Assembly (NCBI GenBank): GCA_963691655.1
Contig: OY829326.1
Location: 54,367,776 to 54,431,775, forward strand
Source of the DNA: Toxonevra muliebris
Lineage: Eukaryota; Arthropoda; Insecta; Diptera; Pallopteridae
Reading direction: 5' to 3'
Length of the DNA: 64,000 nt
In this document: piece after piece, positions 23,362 to 33,999 of the stretch
How positions within the stretch are numbered: position 1 is the stretch's first letter
Layout of the letters: every line of letters starts with the position of its first letter
The notes under the pieces: model-generated
Told to the model about the DNA's origin: nothing
The model's input: only the letters and a program-made list of their open reading frames with translations
Database searches by the model: none
Program-made: the position numbers and the translations under genes

Positions 23362-24433
23362 CAGATCCAGCGCCGTAGCCAGAATTTTTTTTCGGCGGGG
23401 GTTTTTATTCGAAGAAAATATTCATAAATAATTTTTATCAAACTGATTTTTAAATACAATAAATTAAATCGATGATACATTTGATGGACTCTATAAAATT
23501 AAAATTTTAGGAAAAATTTTCCGATTTTTTTTAATCTTAACCTCAAAAAATGGCCAAAAGTGACAAAAAATTAAATTTTTTCAAATAAATATTATTCAAT
23601 GTGCATTCTAGAGCATATTTTTTTATCGTGAGGGACATAATTTCATTAACTCATTGACTTCCCACTACTGATGATGTACCCAACCTCAAAAAAATTACCA
23701 AAAATAGTAGAGGCTCATTTTTTTCAAATGATCATCATTGGGAATTTGACCCATTATCAATGATAAGGAACCCGTATGAGGTTGGCTTATATTCCCTAAA
23801 TTCGTGAAGTCACAGCATTGAAAAATATCTTTCTAGTCGTGGTGCTCTGAGCAATAATGCGTTATAAAATTAATTTTAAGTTGGGTTTTGCTAATAAGAT
23901 AGAGTTTTTGCGAAAGAATTTTTCACGTTGAACACGAATCTGAGGTCAAAAACTTCTTATAAAGTAACGTTTTAGGAAAAAAATGGGATTCAAGCAAGTC
24001 TTATTTTACAAGGATCCGATAATTTTTTCTATTTTTATTAATTTTTAAACTTTTCAAACTGATTCAGGACGAAACCTTAAATCAAAAACAGTTACTGACC
24101 CAGAAAAACTATGAATGCAAGAGTGCTTAGTATCACCTTCTCTTTTTGAATTCGTAGTCAAACCTCATGTCGAAGAAAACAAATCGGATTTGATCGCTTA
24201 CTGTAACTAAGATTTCAAATTTATTTTTTATATTTGACTTTTTAGATAAAAAACCGATGGAAGTAAAAAATATCGTTAAATAGATTTTATTTTGACTTTT
24301 TTTCCATCCATTGCAAATTAATCTAAAAAATTAGAATAAAGTTTCCACATTTCGGGGGGGGGGAGGAGGTTAGAACTCCCAAATCCCTCCCCACCCCCCC
24401 CCCCCCCCCCCCTAACGGCCTTGATCGGATCTG
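23362..24433. mobile_element. Candidate ~1.07-kb element with G/C-run subtermini
   Basis: The left end reads cagatccagcgccgtagcc followed by ttttttttcggcggggg. The right end, read inward, is cagatccgatcaaggccgtt followed by a 19-nt homopolymer run. Both ends therefore show CAGATCC..GCCGT and then a G-rich tract, in inverted orientation. There is no coding potential in the interior. The class is unassigned, and the boundaries are approximate because no target duplication is clear. Confidence 0.5.
24354..24412. repeat. G10 ... C19 homopolymer pair
   Basis: A run of 10 G (24354-24363) is followed 30 bp later by a run of 19 C (24394-24412), with CCCTCCCC just before it. This is highly unusual for such AT-rich DNA. 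It could form quadruplex or hairpin structures and is a likely assembly-error hotspot. Confidence 0.9.
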
Positions 24434-24703
24434 TGAAGGTACAGTTCGTCAGTTCGTTACGTTAAAGTAGATATTTTGAATACATTTTTCGTTCACTGAT
24501 CAGACGATAGCGTCTCGTAACGTTTCCAACTGTCACGTATCGATTCTATGATGTATGCATTGCATTTAAGTGATTACCGAAATCGTAACATAACGTAGAG
24601 TTCTATCTTCAATAGATTTCTATGTTACGTTTGCATAATCAAGTCTTTAAATATACAACATAAAAACATTAAATTTAATAAAAATTTTCATTTAATTTCT
24701 TAC

Positions 24704-24781
24704 CTTACAACCCTCGCATGTGAATGCACCAAAATGAAAACCTGCCGCCGGCTCACCGCAGACTTTACAAGTCTGGTTCAT
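24704..24781 (-). CDS. knrl: knirps-like, first zinc-finger exon (residues 1-26)
   Basis: A 78-nt exon reads [20 protein letters not shown] followed by TCEGCK, which is finger 1 of a nuclear-receptor DNA-binding domain with Cys at 5, 8, 22 and 25. CEGCK is the start of the P-box that sets DNA-site specificity in the NR0A family. It ends in phase 0 at a consensus donor (AAG|GTAAG) and joins the exon at 7085, giving [14 protein letters not shown]. The ATG lies immediately after a polypyrimidine-AG acceptor (24782-24800, minus strand), so the 5' UTR, and possibly an extra upstream start codon, is supplied by another exon. It is too short to stand out as an ORF and was found by matching the missing finger. 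Confidence 0.95.
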
Positions 24782-24805
24782 CTGTAAAAAAGAAGAAGAA
24801 GAAAG
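24782..24805 (-). other. knrl: Splice acceptor directly preceding the knrl ATG
   Basis: On the minus strand the sequence is cttcttcttcttttttacag immediately followed by ATGAACCAG. This textbook polypyrimidine tract plus CAG shows that the exon starting with the initiator ATG is not first. A 5' leader exon must lie at higher coordinates. Many possible donors exist, and none could be chosen from sequence alone. Confidence 0.85.
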
Positions 24806-26621
24806 AGCAATAGAAAATTAATTCTGTAAAAAAAGAAAACGTAATATGAGAATGTTTCTACTAACAAAAAAAAAAGAACGAAGAAATATCAAAAACATTG
24901 CAAAAGAAAATAAAGCAATAAATTCATAAAATTTCAATTAAAAGCAACAAATCTCCAAATCAAAATCTGACATGGTAAGGAAAAATTTCACACGCATACA
25001 TTTACGTATAGCTATGTTGCACATGCGCAATAACGCATATGAGATGTTCACATGTTGTTGATGCCACCAACAAAAAAAGAAAAGAAAAAGTCATAATATC
25101 ATAAAATTGGTATCAAAATATATTGGTGAATGGTAAACTCAACAACTACAAAAAAAAAATATATAAAAAATAAATAAATAAAAGATGAGAATCACATGGA
25201 AAATTGCTTAAAGCTATACACAAACCAAAGAAGAAAAAAAAATCGCTTTGCTCTACTCTGCATTTGCATTTTCATATAAATTCATTTATGGGGAGTAAGA
25301 AGAAAAAAGGTATGCATCAGCAACAACAACAACAACAACAACAACAGCAACAACCACAAATATTTATTACAACTCAAATATTTATCAACAAATTGCAATC
25401 GGCAATACAAGGCCAAGGACTCATGTTACCATTTTAAAAAACTACTACCTTCAGTAACTACCCAGTTACCTTTAAGTTCTTCTTCGTCTACTCCTTCTGC
25501 TTTCATTTGCCAAGTGTAACACAATTTTGTATTTTTATTTGTTTATTATAGTTTAGATTTAATTTTTATAAGCAATGTTTATTAAAGAAAAGCGCCTGGC
25601 TTTTATTTTTATTTTATTTATTTATTTTTGTTTGCTTTACTATGCAAAATGCGCATGCGCATGCAATTTTACATGCAACATCAGCAGCTACAACAATTGG
25701 CGCTTATAAATTGTGCGCTCACACTTTCTGCTATATCTGTTTGTATGTATATGAGTTTACTCGTATTTATTTATGGCATCAAGATGATTTTCGGAATAAT
25801 TTAATTTGAATATTTATGAGGAGCGTAGCGCAGTCGCTTATGTGTGCAAATAAAATTGTTCGCTGTGCGTGCACAATTTTTCTAGTTTGATTTAGTTATT
25901 GTGATTTCATTTCAAGATTTATTGCTTACTTAAAAAATTTAGTTGTATTTGACAAAAATCTAACAACAAAAAAATATTTTGCTTAAAATTGAAAAAAAAA
26001 AATAGAATCTTTCAATATGCTAAATTATTGGGGGACTTACGGGTACATGTTAACATTTATGCATAAATGATTTTGTAAATGCAACGTTAAAATTTAAATT
26101 TAAATTTAAATTCTCAAGAAGCATGTACAGCGAGAAAAAAGACCCAATCAAAGCATTTACAGAAGTTGACAGTACTTTAAGACCCTCAGTATGCACCAGG
26201 GATGGCTGATTAAAAGTAATTTGCATAAAAAAATTATATTTTTTTTAAATTTTAAACCAAAATATTTATTAAAAAAACTTCAAAGGCGTTTTTCTCAAAT
26301 TAAGTTTTTTTACTGATATCTCGAGTTCTACTTTTGAAAAATCCAAATGCGTTTGATTTGTTATCATCTTGGCTATAAGTGATTTCAAAAATTGGAATAC
26401 TTCTTCTCCCCTTTTTTCGACAGGAGAGTACATTATCGGAACAGTACGGAGTGAAGTGGTAGAAACTCATAAAACATGGGTCAAACATCGAACTTGCTTG
26501 CTCAGAATCCTTGTGCCTTGTGCAGTGAAACGACTAGGTCTTTGATCTCAAAATTTGTAGCATTTAGGATGATCTAATTAAATAGTTAGAAACAAACGAA
26601 GTTTTTCTTAAAAAGCAAGGA

Positions 26622-26729
26622 ATCGTCTTATACGGAGCATATCTTTTCCAGATAGAGTTCTGTGTCGTAGACCTACTACTCTGTGTCGTAGACCTCTATC
26701 TGGAAAAGATATGCTCCGTATAAGACGAT
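26622..26729. repeat. Perfect 34-bp inverted repeat with duplicated loop
   Basis: Arms 26622-26655 and 26696-26729 are perfectly complementary; they contain atacggagcatatcttttcc on one side and its reverse complement on the other. The 40-nt spacer contains two copies of tctgtgtcgtagacct (26659-26674 and 26680-26695). The absence of any mismatch argues for a recent origin by a fold-back or template-switch event. Confidence 0.9.
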
Positions 26730-27315
26730 ACCTTTAGACTTTGCCTAAAGAAAGCAAAGACAGCAATATAAAAATAAACACAAAAATAAATAAATAAATG
26801 AAAGTAGTGCTTTACTACTCAGCATAAGGGCTCAGCTCTAGGCATTAAGGTCTGCGAACCAAATACGGTACGTTAGAAAGCAACACGATCAACCAATGAA
26901 AAATGATTATTATAATACGAGATCTTACGCGTTACAGCGTACCGCATCTATTTGAACACGCCTTTACTAAACTCCATACTGTAGGAACTTCCCTATGAGC
27001 AGGTATACTCTTTTACTTTCTTACCCGTGTTGTTATTTTAGTAGCAACTATAATTTTTGTCATCAATGTCACAGGTACATTATGTAATCGTCAGAAGTTT
27101 CTGTCAAGTCTAGTCCAAGGAAAGTAGTCACTTCTATAGGGTGTGTCTAAATAAGTGTTTAGTGTCGTGCGAGGCTTGACCGCAATCGGGGCATACGTCC
27201 TGAACAGTAAGTCCCACATAACAGATGGTAAAAACTCAGATTGGAAAACTTCTCGAATTTATTGATTAAGTGGGTTTAAAGTTTGGCGATATTGGTACAA
27301 TCGGACCTAAGATAT

Positions 27316-28337
27316 CTACACGGAAAAAAATATTCTGTAATAATTCATTAGATTTTTGATAATAATTGCAGTTTTCCCTGTCTTGCCCGAATAGTAAACG
27401 AAAAACTGTAATAATTGATTACGTTCAAACAATATATCCCTTGAGTTTAATTTATAACATCCAGAATGAATCAATAAAATTTACGAATGAATAAGCACAT
27501 TGTACTTCACAATACAATTAATATTATTGGAGTTTCAAAACAATTTTTACAGTGTGATTTTGTAAATGATCAAATTGTAAATTGAATTTTTACTAAGCAT
27601 ATTAATACTTTTGATATCAAAGGTCAGCAATAATTGAAGAGTTATAGAATATTTTGTTCTCTTCCCTATGCTTAGTTTCAAATCGCATTGATCAAAAGCA
27701 AACAACTCGACCAGCTATCTTTATGATTCTAGGGTAATTCAAAAAAAGATGGTGTTTCAGTTTCAATGGTTTTTGGAAAACTGTTCGATTCAATTATGAA
27801 ATGGACATCCAATGCTAAAGACTTTTGCTAATAAATTATTAAAACTTTAATTTAATATAGTGAAACATCTCAAATCTTACTAGCTTCAGGTAAAAGTTCA
27901 CGGATACATAATCCAAAAAGTCTCATTATAGAAAGAAGCAAATCCAGGTGCCAACCAATCAGTTTCAAAGTTATTTTATTGAATGATAATATATTGAAAA
28001 ATATTTGATATATAAAACAAAGTAAATGTGTGATTTAAAAAATGAAAGCAATGAAACAAAAATATTTTCATACATTTTTACAGTTTGCTCCGTAGTTTTT
28101 AATTGTCGATCATAGAATGTTTCAATATTTAGTGTTTGTTATCAACTCAATTTTTTCCATGCCACTTTGAATATTTTCCTTTCTGAAACTGTAATAATTA
28201 AGTTTTAGGCTGTAATGTTTGCAGTTTATATTGAGTATCTCATGAAATTTCTAAATTACAGGGCGAAATGGCAATTTTTCCTGATTATTCTGCTTTTATC
28301 ACACCTTATTTTTCCCAAATCCTTTTTTTCCGCGTAG
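27316..28337. mobile_element. Candidate ~1.0-kb element with CTACACGGAAAAAAA ends
   Basis: The left end reads CTACACGGAAAAAAATATTC and the right end, read inward, is CTACGCGGAAAAAAAGGATT. The interior is AT-rich with repeated ctgtaataatt motifs and no ORF of note. No target duplication is clear, so the boundaries rest on the inverted ends alone. Confidence 0.5.
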
Positions 28338-29191
28338 GTTAGTATTGCATCTTATATGATTCGACTTACAGGATAATTTTTCTGGACTATATTAATATGT
28401 TAAAAAGTCAATTTCAAAAGACAAGAAACCAAAAATGATCTATAAAAGTTGCTGAATACTTAAACTAACCAAGATGTATTTGGAGACCATGTTGTATTTA
28501 CAGAAATATAGTTTTTAATTTAAGAATATGTACAGGGGATTTCACCAAAAATCGAAAACTTCGCAGAACCGAAAAAGGAGGAAAATAAAATGCAACCTGA
28601 AAAATAAGGTAAAGATTAATAAAACTCCTGTCTAATCAGAAAAGTCGTAAATATTTTTGCCAGCAACAACAAACACAAAAAAAAAAGAATAAATTTCTTT
28701 GCTGTGCAATAGAGAAGAAAACTCATTTTAATTTTGATTTCAGACAGATTAATCAATGCCTCAGGCAAAAATAAAAGCTTCCGTACACTATTTTAAAGTA
28801 TTATCTAAGCAAAAGCAAACATTTTGTAAATATATTTCTAGAAACAGAATTAAAGTTTGCAAGATTTGAATACGAGATAGATCCGAACTGTTTATGTTAC
28901 CAACAATTAATGAAGCGAAAGTGAAAGCTTGGATGACTAAGGTTAATACTAAAATAAAGTAGTTACAATTAAAATAATGTAAAATGAAATTCCCCACAAT
29001 CAATAAATTAAACGTTTAATAATGAATATGAAATGAAAATTGAAACGATTAAGCTTTAATTAAAATTATTTATACATAATTAGAATAAGTTCATGAGTAA
29101 AAACAATTAATTGTAATTTCAATTAAAATTGTACTACATGAATTGATAACACATAAGTGAGGAAATGTGATGTGATTAGCTTATAGATTTT

Positions 29192-30032
29192 TTAATAACC
29201 CTCTAACGGTCAAAAGCTGAAAACGAAAACAAAAGCGTTGAAATGCGTTCAAATCAATATTAAATTGTCAATAGAATAGTGAGGGCAATATTGCTGAAGT
29301 AACAAAAAACTTTCGTATTTTGTTTTTAAAGGATAGCTGCCCTGAGGACGCCTTAAGGGGGAAGGCCACTGCGACTGGTCAAAAAAATTTTTTATCTTAA
29401 ATTAAAGATTATATATTCAAAAATATGTGTGCAAAATTTCAAGTCTAAGTTCAAAAAATTGACTAAGATACAGCCATTTTAGTGATAGTAAGTAAACTGA
29501 AAGCTTAATGGATTGAAAACTTCAAACGCGTTTTTCTCGAAACGACTTTTTTCGAACTGGTCACGTCGATAACTCGATCAAATATTAATCGATTTTCAAT
29601 CTTTCTCAAATTTTTGATTTTTACTATTTTTTAAGCTCTTTTGAAACAAAAAAAAAATTGTCGAAAACATGAAAAAATTTTCAATCAGTCGCTATTTTGT
29701 GGAAAAAAAAAAACGCTACGTTCGACGAGAATTATACTCAAAGAGATTATTAAAAACTAAAAATTTTGTTTTTCATCAAATCCGTTGTTGAAAAATCGAC
29801 GCGACCATTGAGGGGGAAATTTTTTTTGGGCTCCACGGCAAAGCCCATATCTTCAAAACTGTTCAATATTTTCTAATAAAAATTTATGGAAATATTGTTG
29901 GAAGTGCACTTAATAAAATGAATATAAAATGATCCCAACATTCCTTTATTTGACACATTAAAAAAATTCCCGAAAATCTTTCATTTTTCCAGCCGTCACA
30001 GTGTCCTTCCCCCTTAACCGTTAGAGGGTTAA
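29192..30032. mobile_element. TTAA-flanked MITE remnant hosting a second element
   Basis: Outer ends: TTAATAACCCTCTAACGGT at the left and CCGTTAGAGGGTTAA at the right. TTAA targets with CCCT-type ends are typical of piggyBac-like elements. Most of its right half is replaced by the inner element at 29357-30013, which sits in an internal TTAA. Confidence 0.65.
29357..30013. mobile_element. piggyBac-like MITE (TTAA target)
   Basis: A 657-bp element with ends GGGGGAAGGCCACTGCGAC and GTCACAGTGTCCTTCCCCC, about 21 bp inverted with three mismatches. It is flanked by TTAA at 29353-29356 and 30014-30017. The interior contains cttcaaacgcgtttttctcg, a motif also seen in the 56795-57515 element. There is no transposase. 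The TTAA duplication is the basis for the piggyBac-like call. Confidence 0.8.
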
Positions 30033-31151
30033 GTTATATTACTAAATAATGGAAAATTCATAGCGTAAAAGGTTTAACATTCTGTTAAATGAGAGAGAGT
30101 TAATAGCTTAAGTTCTATCCGCTTTTGATAAGTTCGAAAGTAGCATAATTCATTTTTCCCGCGTTGAAATTATAAATTTCATAGACAAAATAATCAAATT
30201 AGTTTTATCAGCAATTTTATTCACTCAGCAAACAACAACAAAAAATATGTAAAAAACTATATGGCATTGTAGTCTTACATTCAGTACAACATCTTTCAAT
30301 TCATAAGCTTTAATTTATTTTATGCGATTTTCATTTGCCGATTGCAACAACTACGCCAACAACATACAACAATTTCTCTCTTCCTTTCGTTTAAAAATTC
30401 AACAGCAGCAGCAATACATATTTATTTCATACCCACAATGAAAATCTCACATGAAATCTGATTAGAATTATACATTCATAATTTCAAACAACACCAACAA
30501 TACCGTCGGCAATAAAAGTAACAGCTATAACCATATTTGAATGTTGCATAAATGCATAAACATTTTTGTACATATGTATGTATGTATGTATAAAAATGTT
30601 AAATCGTAGTGCAAAAAATTGAAAAAAAAAAATAAAATCGATTAACTGAATCACATAGAAAATTGTAAAAGCAGATTTTTTGTTATTGTTTTTCTATTTT
30701 CGTTTCCAGAAATTTTTCAATTGAAAAGAGAACTAATTTTTATAGAAGTGTTTATTGAATATGAAATTAAAAAAAATCAATCAATTTTTTTTTTCAATAA
30801 AAGAGTGAAAACTATTTTAAAAATCTTGTGGAGTAGCGATAGTTTTTCTAATGCAATGCACAGCATTAAGTTCAGGCTTGTAGAAATATCAAGTATCAGT
30901 AGCGTATTCGGCATAATTACGATCTGGGTGATGGACATTCATAACCTTCTTGATACGACTAATCTTTTTTGTGGCCCACAACACCCAACAAACCTGAGCC
31001 CATGGTTGAAAGTATTATCACAATTCTTAGAAGTACCCCTGAAGATATTGCCTACCCAATGTACTACAGTATTCTTTTGATCAAACAAATAAATTTTCGA
31101 GCTCATCTGGAGCGTCCTTATGTCCTTATATACAAAAAATGGTAGTGAAAC

Positions 31152-31215
31152 TTAGGTTAGGTTGCAAGGGCAGAGGCCTACTGGTCCATTGTGATAACCT
31201 GGGGTGAAAAGTTGC
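31152..31215 (-). repeat. Degenerate SINE tail fragment
   Basis: The plus strand reads taggttgcaagggcagaggc, then ctactggtccattgtgataa. This parallels the tail of family-1 SINEs read in reverse (taggttggagtggctgtcg, then ggcccattgtgatacc). It is a short, diverged remnant. Confidence 0.45.
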
Positions 31216-31639
31216 CTTCCTTTTTATGTAGCGATTTCAGAGGATGCAAGTTCAGTGAGTCTTTCATAGAAAGATTCCCTCAGAGTTCTTTTCCTACTAG
31301 AGCTAAAATAATTCGATGACCTACGCCAAAGGCGTTTAGTAATGATTTGAATTAATGATATGATTTGAATTTCAGATATGAATTAATGGATTAAGTGCAA
31401 GTAGGTATTAATTAAAACACAGACAACCCAAAAAAAGTCGAGGTAGGTTGGGAATCGTTTACGTAAATCACAAACCGAGATCTATAAGGAAGCCTTTGAA
31501 CTTAAATTTTCCAAAGTGAAGTCGGAGAAGTTACTGGAATTTAGAAGCTTAAGGGACACTATGAGACAGCTTTTTTAGACAGTAAGAAGTCCAGAAGGCT
31601 GAAGCCCCTCACAAAAATTTTTGCAACTCATGGTGAAAC

Positions 31640-32560
31640 TATAAATATTTATTGTCAGACTTTGATCTGATTTCTGGTCTGAGTTTTGGTTTGAATTTTG
31701 GTATAATTTTTAATTTGAATTTTGGTCAGTTAATTGATCTGAGATTTTGTCCGATTTCTGGTTTGAATTTGTGTCTGAGTTTTGACCTATTTTTAGTCAT
31801 ATTTTTGCTTGAATTTATTCTGAATTATCGTCTAAGTTTTGGTCTAAATTTTGGTCTGATCTTGGGTCGAATTTTGGCCTGATTTCTAATTTAAATTTAC
31901 TTTTGAGTTTTGGTCTAGTTTTAGTTATATTTCTGTTTGAATTTGTTCTGAATGATGGCCTTAGTTTTGGTCTAAATTTTAGTCTGACCTTTGATCGAAT
32001 TTTGGTCTGATTTCTGGTTTGAATTTAAGTCTGAGTTTTGGCTTAGTTCTAGTCATATTTTTGTTCTGAATTATGGTCTAAATTTTGATTTAAATTTTGG
32101 TCTGATCTTTGGATAATTTTTGACCTGATTTCTGGTTTGAATTTGTGTCTTAGTTTTGGCCTAGCTTTAGTCATATTTCTGTTTAGAATTTGCTCTGAAC
32201 TATGGTCCAAATTTTGGTCTGACCTTTGGTCGAAGTTTGGTTTAATTTCTGGTTTAAGTTTACGTCTAAATTTTGGTCTAGTTTTAGTCATATTTTGGTT
32301 TGAATTTGTTCTGAATTATGTTCTAAATTTTGGTCTAAATTTCGGTCTGATCTTTGGTCAAATTTTCATCTGATTTCTCGTTTGAATTTATGTCTGAGTT
32401 TTGTCCTAGTTGTAGTCATATTTTTGTTTTAAATATTTTTTTTTTATTTTTGGCTTAAATCTTAGTTTAAATATCGGTCTAATTTTTTACCAATTTGGTT
32501 TGAATTTTGGTCCGAATTTTGCTTGAATCTCGGTATGAATTCGGCATAATTTCTGGTCTG
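31640..32560. repeat. Minisatellite: TTTGGTCTRAAT base unit, ~125-bp higher-order unit
   Basis: About 0.9 kb is built from a 12-24 bp unit of the form gaattttggtctgatttctg. The marker tagtcatatttttg recurs near 31794, 31919, 32049, 32168, 32285 and 32413, giving a higher-order period of about 117-130 bp. Both strands produce long repetitive open frames because the unit length is often a multiple of three; these are not genes. A decayed relative is at 4500-4720. Confidence 0.85.
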
Positions 32561-33575
32561 AGCACTGAGATACCGAGAGAAAATTCAAAAAAAAAAAATT
32601 ATGAAATCTGAAGTCGAGAAACCATGGACAAAAGGGAAAATAAGAGAGACTATAGATCAGCAAAAAAAATGTATAATTCAGAAGCAACAGAGCAACAAAA
32701 TAAAAGACTGCAGACCAGAACCCACAGTTAAGAAATTTTATCTCAAATCTTAACATTCGAAAATTTTTTTTTTTTTTGTGAAATTTATTAAAATTAAAAT
32801 AATTTTTAAATTCTAATGAATATTACATAATTTGAATTTCAAAAATTATTTTTTATATGTGCACATTCTTTTTTATTTTTGGTATATACGAGTATTTTAT
32901 TTTTTATTTATTTTAAGTGCTAAGTGAAAGTGTTTATTACTTATTAACTACTGTCGAATTAACTTTGCTCTGAAATAAAAACAGTAAATCAACTTGCTTT
33001 AAATAAAAAAATAAAATAACAGAACGCGCAAAATTTTTTAATTAAAATAAATGTTTAAAATTTTTTATACAAAAATAAATTAATTTGTTGTTTATAGAGC
33101 TTCAAAAGTTCTATATTTTTTATACTTAATAATTCTTTTTTTTTACAAATTCTCCAAAGAAAACTAATTAATTTCAATTATTATTATTTTTTTTTATGTT
33201 ATTTTTTTCTTTAATTTTTGCATACACATAAAAAAAATTCCCCGCTTGCATTTAATTCGCACGTTTGTATATTGTAGTCTAGAGTTGAACGTTAGAGACT
33301 TGAGAGTTTACAATAAAATCGAATTGGATTTCTGCACGTCATCACAACATGCGCGTTAATTACTTTTTGCTGCAAAAATATACATTTATTTTTGTTGTTG
33401 TTGTTGTATGTATTGACGAATTGATTAATAGTTTTTAAATATTTTGTTAATATTTTTATTTTTTCATCTATCAGTTGAAGTTTTGTTTTTCTTTCTATTG
33501 TTGTTGTAGGTTTAATTTGCATTATTATTGATTAAGCATTAAATTAGTTGCACTTGTTGTGTTTTAGTGTATTTG

Positions 33576-33594
33576 TTTTTTTTTTTTTTTTTTT
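33576..33594. repeat. Poly(T)19 tract
   Basis: An uninterrupted run of 19 T in a T/G-rich region (33.3-33.7 kb) with several GTT/TTG runs. Low-complexity sequence only. Confidence 0.9.
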
Positions 33595-33999
33595 GTGGTA
33601 TTATTTTTATTTTTTTGTTGAGTTGTAATTTGTAGTTGTTGAAAATATTATTGTTGTTTGTTGATGTTGAAATAAATGTTTAATTTTTTTTTTTTTGCAT
33701 TTGATTATTAGAGTAAATAATATTTGACCTTTAATTTGCATTTATGAACAAAATTGAAATAGAATTTTGTGCATGAGAAACTCAGTGATTAGCGAAAATA
33801 CAAATTGCAATTGTTGGTCATTCGAGAATAATTTAATTTTACATATATATATATAAAACAGTTACTTATATAGATATTTTTCAGAGCCTTTTAAGTATGA
33901 GTATTGTACCAACTTTTTGATGTATGTAGGTAACTAGGCTTAGCGAATACCGAGATTTCCGTAGTTTTTCACACCCTTCAAATTTTGTTTGTTTTAAGA

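Larger units (their letters stand above)
7086..24703 (-). other. knrl: knrl giant intron splitting the zinc-finger domain (17.6 kb)
   Basis: The donor is AAG|GTAAG at 24703 downward and the acceptor is TTACAG at 7086, both in phase 0, so translation runs ...CEGCK|SFFGR... across the junction. The intron separates finger 1 (P-box) from finger 2, the position used in the knirps family. Its length of 17,618 nt is close to the roughly 19 kb intron known for Drosophila knrl, which delays expression in rapidly dividing embryos. It contains no recognisable exon. It holds a Tc1-type relic, hAT-like and TA-flanked MITEs, SINEs and degenerate tandem repeats, listed separately. Remaining stretches (about 7.1-8.4, 10.1-11.7, 12.6-15.0, 19.1-21.0 kb) show only AT-rich, poly-T, CAA/GTT and CTT simple sequence. 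Confidence 0.93.

Noticed and set aside
25204..25437. 77-codon ORF with a glutamine run
   Set aside because: The Gln run is a (CAA)n microsatellite and the rest has no recognisable domain; it lies upstream of knrl on the opposite strand.
31652..32373. Repetitive ORFs on both strands that look like a repeat protein
   Set aside because: They come from the minisatellite unit; both strands are open and the sequence is degenerate without any coding bias.
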